Below are positions 9,146-16,581 of a stretch of 64,000 nt of DNA, piece by piece. The stretch covers positions 1 to 64,000 of the forward strand of contig NZ_JACJKB010000002.1 in the NCBI RefSeq assembly GCF_016900375.1, read 5' to 3'. The stretch's first letter is position 1. Every line of letters starts with the position of its first letter. Source of the DNA: Collinsella tanakaei (lineage in GTDB: Bacteria; Actinomycetota; Coriobacteriia; Coriobacteriales; Coriobacteriaceae). The position numbers and the translations under genes are program-made. The notes under the pieces are model-generated. The model was not told where the DNA came from and searched no databases. It saw only the letters and a program-made list of their open reading frames with translations.

Positions 9146-10297
9146 ATGACTGACACCGCTACGAATCGCACGGAGACGCCGGGTCGGGGCGCCTCCACCG
9201 GCGGGGCCGCGGGCGCCGCGAGCGAGCAGGCGGGCACGCGCGTGCCTGCAGCGGCTCTGCTCGACGGCGCGGAGGTCGCCGCCTTTTGCGATGGCTGCGC
9301 CGTCATGCTCGCAGCCGGCATCCAGACCGACGAAGCCGTGTGCCTGATCACCGAGGGCATGGGCCCTACGCCGCTGCGTCGCGCGTGCGACGCAGCGTAT
9401 GCCGAGCTGTGCCGCGGGAAGTCGCTGGCCGACGCCCTGCGCGCCACGGGGGCGTTCCCCGCCTACGCGGTGACGCTGATCGGCATCGGCGAGCGCTCCG
9501 GCCGGCTCGAGGACGTGCTGCGCTCGCTTTCGGTGTACTACGACGAGGAGGCGCGCACCTTTGCGCGGCTGCGCTCCAGCGTGGCGTACCCCGCGGGCCT
9601 GCTGTGCGTGATGAGCGTGATCCTGGCGTTTACCGTGGTGGGCATCCTGCCTGTGTTTTTGAATGTATACGATGAGCTTGCCGGCGGCCTGACCGGCGGG
9701 TCGTTTACCGCCGTGGGCGTGGGCATTGTTGTCGGCTGGGTGGCGCTGGTGGTGACGCTTGCGGCCTGCGTGGTAGCGCTTGTGGCGGCGTTTGCCGTGC
9801 GCACGCCGGCCGGGCAGGAGCGGATCTTGGCCCTGCTCGAGCGGCTGCCCGCCACGCGCGACGCCATGTACCAGCTGGCTCTGAGCCGGTTTTGCTCGGC
9901 CGCCTCGGCGTATCTGGCGTCGGGCGCCGACTCCAACACCGCGGTGCACAAGGGCATGGCCGCCACGGCGCATCCCCTGCTGCACGACCGGCTGGTGGCC
10001 GCACATGCCGCGATGGTCGATCCCGCGCGCGGGCTGAGCCTGCCGCAGGCAATCGTTGAGTTCGAGGTGTTCGACCCCGTGTACGCGCGGATGCTTGCCA
10101 TCGGCTCGCGCACGGGCAGCATGGATGGCGTGCTCGAGCGCCTTTCGGCCACGTTCTTCGACGCCGCGGTGGAGCAGATCGACCGCGTGGTCGATGCGGT
10201 GGAGCCCGTGCTGGCCGCGCTGCTGACGGTGAGCGTGGGCGCCACGCTCGTGGCGGTCATGCTGCCGCTGGTGGGCATGTTGGGGGCTATCGGGTAG
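9146..10297 (+). CDS. pilC: Type IV pilus / type II secretion platform protein (PilC/GspF)
   Basis: The product is 383 residues from ATG 9146; an in-frame ATG at 9113 would overlap the previous stop and lacks a better ribosome site. Two GspF-type repeats are seen: a cytoplasmic helical domain with LLDGAEVAAFCDGCAVML..., IGIGERSG and LEDVLRSLS, then membrane spans, then a second copy with FCSAASAYLASG and IGSRTGSMDGVLERL. A last span sits at the C-terminus. GspF/PilC forms the inner-membrane platform that couples the motor ATPase to pilin assembly. About 30 extra low-complexity Gly/Ala residues precede the first domain. Confidence 0.92.
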   Translation: MTDTATNRTETPGRGASTGGAAGAASEQAGTRVPAAALLDGAEVAAFCDGCAVMLAAGIQTDEAVCLITEGMGPTPLRRACDAAYAELCRGKSLADALRATGAFPAYAVTLIGIGERSGRLEDVLRSLSVYYDEEARTFARLRSSVAYPAGLLCVMSVILAFTVVGILPVFLNVYDELAGGLTGGSFTAVGVGIVVGWVALVVTLAACVVALVAAFAVRTPAGQERILALLERLPATRDAMYQLALSRFCSAASAYLASGADSNTAVHKGMAATAHPLLHDRLVAAHAAMVDPARGLSLPQAIVEFEVFDPVYARMLAIGSRTGSMDGVLERLSATFFDAAVEQIDRVVDAVEPVLAALLTVSVGATLVAVMLPLVGMLGAIG

Positions 10298-10329
10298 GGC
10301 TTTGCTGGGTGCGGGGCGGGGGCTTGGGC

Positions 10330-10400
10330 CAGCCGGAGGCCGTTTGGGCCGGCCGGCGCGCGGGCTACCCGGCCGGACCGGCCGATCGACCCGGCCGAGA
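10330..10400. repeat. GGCCGG-rich hairpin region inside the pilus operon
   Basis: Several GGCCGG and CCGGCC blocks in the 160-bp gap between pilC and the next gene can fold into alternative stem-loops. This is the only sizeable gap in the operon. It may modulate the ratio of upstream to downstream products, which is inference. Confidence 0.4.
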
Positions 10401-10457
10401 TGTTAGTTTTCGACGCGACGGCGCACGGATGCCGGCGCGATATGAGGAGGTGAGACG

Positions 10458-10763
10458 ATGGAGCAGCGAAGCTGGCGGAAGCGCATAGGGCTTGGCCTGG
10501 GCGTGTTCGCGGCGCTCGTTTGCGCGCTTGCCCTGGCCGCGCCGACCGTGGGCCATATGATGCGCCAGCAGGCGGCGGAGTCGGTCCGCTCGGCCGTGCT
10601 CGACGCCGCGCTGCAGTGCTGCGCCATCGAGGGGTCGTATCCCCCGTCGCTCGCCTACCTTGAGGAGCATTACGGCCTGACCGTGAACCGCAGCGACTTT
10701 GCCATCACGTACGAATCATACGCCGCCAACGTCATGCCCAGCGTGAGGGTGGTGCCGCGATGA
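10458..10763 (+). CDS. Small pilin-like membrane protein
   Basis: A 101-residue protein with GAGGAGGTGAG upstream of its ATG. Residues 10-30 form a single membrane span after a short basic start, as in pilins, followed by an amphipathic helix (MMRQQAAESVRSAVLDAALQ) and a compact domain with EGSYPPSLAYLEEHYGL, a motif seen in small proteins of Gram-positive pilus or competence clusters. No prepilin peptidase site of the G|FTLIE type is present. It overlaps the next gene by 4 bp (ATGA), so translation is coupled. A structural or minor pilus role is inferred from context. Confidence 0.7.
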   Translation: MEQRSWRKRIGLGLGVFAALVCALALAAPTVGHMMRQQAAESVRSAVLDAALQCCAIEGSYPPSLAYLEEHYGLTVNRSDFAITYESYAANVMPSVRVVPR

Positions 10764-11440
10764 GCGCGTTTAGCTGGCAAAGGGAGCGCAGGCACGCGGA
10801 GCGCTCTGGACAATCCGGGCGCATGGCTGCGCTGGTCGAGGAGCGGCAGGCCGCTGCTGCGCGCGCAACGGGTACGGATTCCCAGCGCGCGGACGCCCTG
10901 CTCGACGCTCTGGGCGAGACGCGGCTCGCGTCGCTTCGAGCCGGGCGCGCGGAGGGCTCCGGCATCGCACGGCTAACCGACCGGGCGCGTCACCTGTTCA
11001 CCGTCGCGCTGTTCGGCCTGTTCGCCGTCGGCCTCATGCTCGCCATGGCGGCGGGCACCGGCCTGTTCCGCTCGCTGCGCGCCCTCGATGCGACGAGCGG
11101 CGAGGCGCGGCTTTCGACCGGGCTTATCGCCAACGCGGTGCACGCCACCGACGCTGCCAACTCCGTGCAGATCGGACGCGGGCCGGAAGGGGCGTCGCTC
11201 GTGCTTGCCGAGTATCTGGAAAGCGGTACGTACGAGACGCGGTTTTACCTGTATAACGGCCAGGTGGTGCAGGAGTATGCGCCCGCCGAGGCCGCGTACG
11301 GCCCCGCGGGCGCGACGCCCGTGGTGGATAGCAGCACGTTCGAGATCACGTTCGACGCCGAGCTCGGGCTGCTGAGCGTTGCGACCGACGCCGGCACCGT
11401 CGAGGTGGCGCTGCGCTGCGAACAGGGAGGTGTGCTATGA
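10760..11440 (+). CDS. Pilus-operon membrane protein, DUF4860-like
   Basis: The product has 226 residues. The N-terminal 80 residues are charged and Ala/Arg-rich and likely cytoplasmic, then one span (about 81-105) leads to an extracytoplasmic domain with LSTGLIANAVHATDAANSV and beta-rich segments. This layout resembles DUF4860-type proteins of actinobacterial and clostridial pilus clusters, a tentative match from memory. It starts inside the stop of the previous gene and overlaps the next by 4 bp, so it belongs to the same operon. The long cytoplasmic N-terminus could contact the motor, as PilN/GspL-type proteins do, but this is a guess. Confidence 0.65.
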   Translation: MSAFSWQRERRHAERSGQSGRMAALVEERQAAAARATGTDSQRADALLDALGETRLASLRAGRAEGSGIARLTDRARHLFTVALFGLFAVGLMLAMAAGTGLFRSLRALDATSGEARLSTGLIANAVHATDAANSVQIGRGPEGASLVLAEYLESGTYETRFYLYNGQVVQEYAPAEAAYGPAGATPVVDSSTFEITFDAELGLLSVATDAGTVEVALRCEQGGVL

Positions 11441-11871
11441 CCGGACGCTCCCCCATCTCGCGCGCCGCGGCGGGCCGCTTCTCCGGCGGCAAGGGCAGCG
11501 GGGTCGCGCTGCTTGTCGAGGCGCTCGTGATCCTGCTGTTCCTCGTGGCGTCTCTCGGGCTGCTGATGCAGGTGCTGTCGCGCGCGAGCGTGCAGGGCGA
11601 GCGCGCAGCCGAGCTGGCCCGCGCGGTGGAGCTGGCCTCGAACGTCGCCGAGCGCTTTGCCGCCGATCCGGCAGGCACCGCCGGGGTTACCTACGAGGAC
11701 GGGCTGTCCGCCACCTGCGAGGTTGCTTCTGATGCCGATGGACTAATGCGCGCGCATATCGTGGTGACCGCTGAGGACGACGGGGCCACGGTGTATACGC
11801 TCGACACCGCGCGATACGTGGGCGCGAGTGCTGCTGCGGCTGCGAATTCGGCCGAGGGCGGTGATGCCTGA
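11437..11871 (+). CDS. Minor pseudopilin-like protein (GspI/PilV type)
   Basis: This 144-residue protein has the pattern of a minor pseudopilin: a short basic leader with GSGVALLVEALVILLFLVASLG, in which a Glu sits early in the hydrophobic helix as in prepilin N-termini, then a long helix and a small C-terminal domain with beta-like segments. The Glu in LLVEALVIL corresponds in position to the conserved Glu5 of pilins. No clear prepilin peptidase gene lies in the window. It overlaps both neighbours by 1-4 bp. Confidence 0.7.
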   Translation: MTGRSPISRAAAGRFSGGKGSGVALLVEALVILLFLVASLGLLMQVLSRASVQGERAAELARAVELASNVAERFAADPAGTAGVTYEDGLSATCEVASDADGLMRAHIVVTAEDDGATVYTLDTARYVGASAAAAANSAEGGDA

Positions 11872-12443
11872 TGGCGCGCGCACGCGGTTCGGTCCGCATG
11901 GGACCGGTAAGCCTGTTTGCCCTGGTTATCGTCATCTGCCTGGCCGTGCTGGCCGTGCTCACGCTCGTGACCGCGCGGGCCAGCGAGCATCGCGCCGAGC
12001 GGCAGGCGGAGTCGGTGCAGGCGCTGTACTCCAACGAAAGCGCCGGTCAGGCGCTGCTTGCCTCGCTGGATACCTGGCTTGCCGACGAGCGCGACGCGGG
12101 AGCCACACAGGCGTATGCGCTCGGGGCACTTGAGGGCGCCCTTCCCGACCTTGCCGCACAGGCCGCCGCGGACGCGAGCTCCTCTGCTGAAGACGCTTCC
12201 CTGGCACCGGCGGTCGACGAAGTGTCCGTCGATGCCGACGACGCCGTTGTTGCCGTCCGATTCGTCACACCCTCGGGCCGAGCTCTCGACATCGAGCTTC
12301 GCATTGCCGACGACCTTTCGTTCGCGGTCGAGGCGTGGCGCGCAACGACCCTTTGGACCGAGGACACGAGCGACACCGTTTGGGCTGGCCCAGGAGAGTC
12401 CGCAGAGCAACCGAGCACGGGCGCCGCGCCCGAGCAGGAATAG
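11871..12443 (+). CDS. Pilus-operon single-span protein, possibly PilX-like
   Basis: A 190-residue protein beginning inside the stop codon of the previous gene (TGATG). One N-terminal span (about 12-34) is followed by a helical segment rich in Ala, Glu and Ser and a C-terminal acidic, low-complexity tail. The layout is that of a minor pilin or assembly protein. I recognise no specific family. Its place between the GspI-like gene and pilT, 9 bp before the latter, supports a role in the same machine. Confidence 0.6.
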   Translation: MARARGSVRMGPVSLFALVIVICLAVLAVLTLVTARASEHRAERQAESVQALYSNESAGQALLASLDTWLADERDAGATQAYALGALEGALPDLAAQAAADASSSAEDASLAPAVDEVSVDADDAVVAVRFVTPSGRALDIELRIADDLSFAVEAWRATTLWTEDTSDTVWAGPGESAEQPSTGAAPEQE

Positions 12444-12452
12444 GAGTAGACC

Positions 12453-13532
12453 ATGAACCTCACCGAGTTCCTTAGCAGCATGATCGAGGCGCGCGCCTCC
12501 GACATCTTCATCGTCGCGGGCCTGCCGCTCACCTACCGCGTCGACGGCCGCCAGGTGCGCTCGTCGGAGAGCGGACCGCTCATGCCTGCCGACACCGAGG
12601 CCGCGGTGCGCGCGATCTACGAGGTCGCCGGCAGGCCGTACGACCGCTTTGCCGCGAGCGCCAACCACGACGAGGATTTCTCGTTCGCGCTGTTCGGCAT
12701 CGGCCGCTTCCGCGTGAACGTGTTCAGGCAGCGCGGATCGGTCGGCGCCGTGATCCGCGTAATCCCCTTCGGCCTGCCCGACCCGGCTGACTACGACATC
12801 CCCGAGGAGGTGCTGCGCGTCGCGCGGTTCCAGAAGGGCCTCGTGCTGGTGACGGGTCCGGCCGGCGCCGGCAAGTCCACCACGCTCGCGTGCATGATCG
12901 ACCGGCTGAACCACGAGCGGTCGGGGCACATCATCACCATGGAGGATCCGATCGAGTACGTGCACCGGCACGGCAGCTGCATCGTGACGCAGCGCGAGAT
13001 CCCCACCGACGTGGCCACGTACGCCGAGGCGCTGCGCTCCGCGATGCGCGAGGCGCCCGACGTGATCCTGCTCGGCGAGATGCGCGACGCCGAGACCATC
13101 GGCACGGCGGTGACCGCGGCGGAGATGGCGCAGCTGATCTTCTCGACGCTGCATACGACCGGTGCCGCGGGCACCGTCGACCGCATCATCGACGCGTTCC
13201 AGCCCACGCAGCAGCGACAGATCCGCATGCAGCTCTCGCAGGTGCTGCAGGCTATCGTGAGCCAGCAGCTCGTGCCCACCGTCGATGGCGGCGTGGCGCC
13301 GGCGTTCGAGATCATGATCACCAACACGGCGATCCGCAACCTCATCCGCGAGGAGAAGACCCACCAGATCGACAGCGTTATCGCCGCGGGCGGGGCCGAC
13401 GGCATGCGCACCATGGACCAAAGCCTGTTCAACCTCGTGCGCGCGGGCCGCATCACGGCAGAGACGGCGCTGCAGTACGCCATCCACCAGGAGGCGCTGG
13501 GCCGCAGACTCGAAGTCGAGGGGCTTATCTAG
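12453..13532 (+). CDS. pilT: PilT-type pilus motor ATPase
   Basis: The product has 359 residues, the usual PilT length, with AGGAG before the ATG. Visible motifs are Walker A GPAGAGKST, the Asp box around TMEDPIEYVH, Walker B VILLGEMRD, the His box STLHTT, and NTAIRNLIREEK, which is the AIRNLIRE motif diagnostic of the retraction ATPase PilT rather than PilB or GspE. It would hydrolyse ATP on the cytoplasmic side of PilC. It is the last gene of the operon and the only pilus ATPase in the window, so it may work with a PilB encoded elsewhere or drive both extension and retraction. Confidence 0.95.
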   Translation: MNLTEFLSSMIEARASDIFIVAGLPLTYRVDGRQVRSSESGPLMPADTEAAVRAIYEVAGRPYDRFAASANHDEDFSFALFGIGRFRVNVFRQRGSVGAVIRVIPFGLPDPADYDIPEEVLRVARFQKGLVLVTGPAGAGKSTTLACMIDRLNHERSGHIITMEDPIEYVHRHGSCIVTQREIPTDVATYAEALRSAMREAPDVILLGEMRDAETIGTAVTAAEMAQLIFSTLHTTGAAGTVDRIIDAFQPTQQRQIRMQLSQVLQAIVSQQLVPTVDGGVAPAFEIMITNTAIRNLIREEKTHQIDSVIAAGGADGMRTMDQSLFNLVRAGRITAETALQYAIHQEALGRRLEVEGLI

Positions 13533-13555
13533 GGAGCGTGGCGCACTTACGACCG

Positions 13556-13604
13556 AACCCGGCCCGCCGGGGCGGCGTTCCGCCGCCCCGGCGGGCCGGG
13601 TTTT
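13556..13604 (+). terminator. Strong terminator of the pilus operon
   Basis: A perfect 21-bp GC-rich stem (13556-13576 with 13582-13602) with a GTTCC loop is followed by TTTT. It sits 23 bp past the pilT stop. Confidence 0.93.
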
Positions 13605-13647
13605 CGCGTTTGCGCCCCTCGAAACACCTCGCAACAGAGGGTCGGCA

Positions 13648-13816
13648 GAGTTATGAAGGCCGTTTTCAGCGAAACTCGCGCCGGGGGTCGAGTACAAGCC
13701 CGCAATTGACTTTGAACACATAACAAAACCGCAGGTCAGACGTTTGCCGATTTTAGGGAAATGCCGCTCTACTCAGAGCCCCGGACAAGATTCGCTGAAA
13801 ACGGCCTCCATAACTT
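13648..13816. repeat. MITE-like element bounded by 26-bp inverted repeats
   Basis: The ends AGTTATGAAGGCCGTTTTCA (plus GCGAA) and the reverse complement of the same sequence with GGA for GAA match at about 24 of 26 positions, with about 117 bp between them. There is no open frame inside. The size and structure are those of a non-autonomous mobile repeat or a palindromic intergenic element. Confidence 0.6.
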
Positions 13817-13905
13817 TCCGAACAGGCTCATTGCGGCGCCTTGACCTATCGGAAACCAGATTCGCGACGCCAACAGCTCGCTGCACTTACTTGTGCCTGC
13901 CTGCG

Positions 13906-15045
13906 TCACGCTTCTCTCTTTTTCTTCTTGGGAGCCAGCATCTTTCCGAGCTCGTTCCAATTGACAAACAGCTCACGCCGGAATGCTTCCTCCCGCTTCA
14001 AGAGGAATTCCGACTTCGGCACATAGGAGAAGCCCATCTTGTCTGCCAGAAGCCTCACGACCCGGTGGTACGCATCGATGTTCGCCAGCATATCGTAGGT
14101 GATGAGCATAATGCGGTAGCCATCGGTCTCGAGAGCCGAAACGCGCCGGATATCCCTGTCCGTCTTCCCCGATGCACCGTGCACCGAGCGCCCCTGGCAT
14201 TCCACGATTACGCCCGGGCAACCCTTCGGACCGGGAAACAGCAGGTCGGCGTAGCAGCGGTTCTGATGCAAAATACTCCGTGCCTGCATGCTCAAAGGAA
14301 TCTCCTCGTCGAGACCGATCAAAGCGAAACCCTCGCCTCCGGCTCGCCGCGGCGTGTCGAACGCCAGCGCGGCCTGGATCTCAAAGGGCGAACGCGCCCC
14401 CTCAAACGCGTGGTCGACAGCGCGGCGAAGCTTCTCGACGCCCCATTCGCCCTCATGCTTTGCCACAAAAGCATGGAGCTCTTCGAGTGTAAGCAGCGGC
14501 GACCGCTGCCATAAATCGGATAGGGTGCTTCCCTCAGAGGCCATTGGGTCGGGCGCGCCGTTTGAACTGACAAACAGCGGTTTCCATCCATCATCGGGCA
14601 ACTTTTTGCCTCGTACCAGTTTGCGCACCGCTTCCCGGTGCTCTTCCTCGAGATGAATGCTCGAGAAGGCGCCGCAGAACTCGCAAACCATCATCGTCAA
14701 GTGCAGCTCGCTCACTTTGGGAGCCATGGTAAGCAGCGTCATTGCCGGCGAGGTCACCTCGAGATAGGGGTCGATGGGCACGCGGTCGCCGGGCAAAAGC
14801 TCGCCCGTCCGCAGCCGATAACTGAATGCTTTCGTTTCATGGATAGATGTGCGATCGGTCGCCAACACGGACAGTGGCACCGTGAGGTAGCCGAGATGTG
14901 CCCCGCGCTTTGGTAGACAGCGGCGATCGGCTCGAACCGTGAGGTCGAGATCGTCTTGCAGCAGGTCGCGGACCACGGGTGGGATGCGATGCCATTGGAA
15001 TGCCGTTGCGCCGCAGAGGGTGACGCCGAAGTCAAACGTACTCAT
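13906..15045 (-). CDS. Nuclease-fold protein, DUF559/Vsr-like C-terminus
   Basis: The product is 379 residues from ATG 15045. No Shine-Dalgarno is seen, but a TATAC box lies about 10 bp upstream, so the mRNA may be leaderless. The C-terminal third has YADLLFP, then GVIVECQGRSVHG and DIRRVSALETDGYRIMLIT, which fits a PD-(D/E)XK-like layout of D...ExQ with a DUF559/Vsr-style helix after it. The N-terminal 250 residues contain a CEFC pair and are of no family I know. A role in DNA transactions or defence is possible but unproven; it stands alone between a MITE-like element and an unrelated gene. The C-terminal tail is very basic (KKKKR). Confidence 0.55.
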   Translation of the reverse strand: MSTFDFGVTLCGATAFQWHRIPPVVRDLLQDDLDLTVRADRRCLPKRGAHLGYLTVPLSVLATDRTSIHETKAFSYRLRTGELLPGDRVPIDPYLEVTSPAMTLLTMAPKVSELHLTMMVCEFCGAFSSIHLEEEHREAVRKLVRGKKLPDDGWKPLFVSSNGAPDPMASEGSTLSDLWQRSPLLTLEELHAFVAKHEGEWGVEKLRRAVDHAFEGARSPFEIQAALAFDTPRRAGGEGFALIGLDEEIPLSMQARSILHQNRCYADLLFPGPKGCPGVIVECQGRSVHGASGKTDRDIRRVSALETDGYRIMLITYDMLANIDAYHRVVRLLADKMGFSYVPKSEFLLKREEAFRRELFVNWNELGKMLAPKKKKREA

Positions 15046-15208
15046 GGGGCCAGCGTATACCGGCCCGAACGCGCCCGGGCGCACGGCGGAAAATGTTTCC
15101 CTCGCGATCTTACGGGCATCTCTTCCGCGACGGACCGCCCTGTTGGATTCGGGTGAGCAGCTGCGGGACGCGCCGCGCTATCCTGCGGTTTTGCCGGCGC
15201 CCTGCAGC

Positions 15209-16204
15209 TTACTGCTCGGCGTCAGGTGCCGGAGCCTCGTCGTTGGGCAGGAATTGTGAAGGATCCTTCTCGGATTTTCCGCCTGTGAATACCTCGCTGC
15301 CGTGCAGGGCGCTCTCGAGCTGCTGCTCGGCGCGCTCCTCGTTGATGTCGTCCTGCGTGAGCTCCGAGCTCTCGGCCAGCGACGACACCGAGTTCACCTG
15401 CTCCTGAATCTTGGCGGCTGTCTCGTCGTCCATGCCGACGATGCGCAGCTCCCAGTCGATGTTGCTCGTGCCGGCGGCGACCTCCTTGGTCCAGATGAAC
15501 GTGAGCATGGCGCGCTGCACGCCCTGGCCCTTGATGAAGCCGAAGAAGCTGTCGTGCACGAAGTTGCCGTTGTCGTCCACGCGCACGTACACGTTGTACA
15601 TGACGCGGTTGATCTTGTCGTTGAGCAGGGCGTTCGTGGCGAGCGCGGCCGCCTGGATCTGCGAGTTGGACAGCAGCTCGAGCTCGTTTTTGGACGTCGT
15701 GTCCACCACGGAGACCTCGACGACGCCCGTGTGCTCGTCGGCCTCCTCGACCGTGAACTCCTCGGGGAACTGCGTGAAGCCGTTGCCCCACTCCACGCCG
15801 CTCTCCATGGCGTGCGTGACCGTTTCGACCGTTGTGCGCTCGGACAGGTTCGCGGTGTTCAGGCGGCGGCTCACGCCGTAGACGATCTGCATGCCCAGCA
15901 CGAACACGAGCACGCCGATGATGCAGAGCATGGCGGTGCGGGTGATGGCCTCGCCCACCTTGGAGCCCGAGGGGTCGTCGGTCGAAAGCGGGTCGACCTT
16001 CGCCTGGCTCGCGCGACGGCGGCGCCGGTGATCGGACTCGAGCTTGCTGACGGCCTCGTCGCCGCCCTCCTCGCGCGCGCGATCGCGGGCTGCGCGACGG
16101 CGCGACGCGTCGCGAGCGCGCATGGGGTCAACGACGCCGGAGTCATCCAGCTCGGAAAAGAGCTCTGTCGCTTCATCAGCTGTAAGAGGCGGTCTCTTTG
16201 CCAT
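15209..16204 (-). CDS. Single-span membrane protein of unknown function
   Basis: The product has 331 residues, with GAGG seven bases before ATG 16204. The first 85 residues are highly charged (many Arg, Asp, Glu) and cytoplasmic. A span at about 91-112 (TAMLCIIGVLVFVLGMQIVYGV) is followed by an extracytoplasmic domain of about 170 residues with mixed alpha/beta character and a disordered acidic C-terminus. The outer part begins with a TTVETVTHAME helix and ends in a charged coiled stretch. I cannot assign a family. It has no close operon partner. Confidence 0.6.
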   Translation of the reverse strand: MAKRPPLTADEATELFSELDDSGVVDPMRARDASRRRAARDRAREEGGDEAVSKLESDHRRRRRASQAKVDPLSTDDPSGSKVGEAITRTAMLCIIGVLVFVLGMQIVYGVSRRLNTANLSERTTVETVTHAMESGVEWGNGFTQFPEEFTVEEADEHTGVVEVSVVDTTSKNELELLSNSQIQAAALATNALLNDKINRVMYNVYVRVDDNGNFVHDSFFGFIKGQGVQRAMLTFIWTKEVAAGTSNIDWELRIVGMDDETAAKIQEQVNSVSSLAESSELTQDDINEERAEQQLESALHGSEVFTGGKSEKDPSQFLPNDEAPAPDAEQ

Positions 16205-16344
16205 CGCGTACCCTCAACATGCAGCGGCGAGCCCGCGCCCGCCGCGTGGAAATCCTGAATCAATCCTAGCGGTTTATCGCGCCCGCAGCGCCCGCGTGGA
16301 AGTTCTCACATGGGAAACACCGAGGAGTTTCCTTCCCGACCCCG

Positions 16345-16420
16345 CCCTGGCCTCTCTGGGGACGTAGCAGGCGGAGGCCAAAAATGGCCTCCGCCTGCTA
16401 CGTCCCCAATTGCGCCAGGG
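16345..16420. repeat. Hairpin element of the CTACGTCCCCA family
   Basis: Perfect 24-bp arms (16357-16380 and 16385-16408) around a 4-nt AAAA loop are enclosed by a second 7-bp pair CCCTGGC/GCCAGGG. The arms carry TGGGGACGTAGC and its complement. The element lies between the ABC transporter stop and the membrane protein gene; the remaining gap 16421-16581 is GC-rich and shows no gene. Confidence 0.85.
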
Positions 16421-16581
16421 AGGGGCGGCGGCGGGGCAACCAGAGCCGGCGGCAACGAGCCAGGGGCGCGAGCGCGGGGCGCCGGGAGCAAAGGCCGAGC
16501 CAAGACCGCAAGCGGCAACGGAGAAACACGGCCCCGAACAAACCGGTCGCCCGAAAGCTACGCCCCCGCGCCAGCCAGCGC

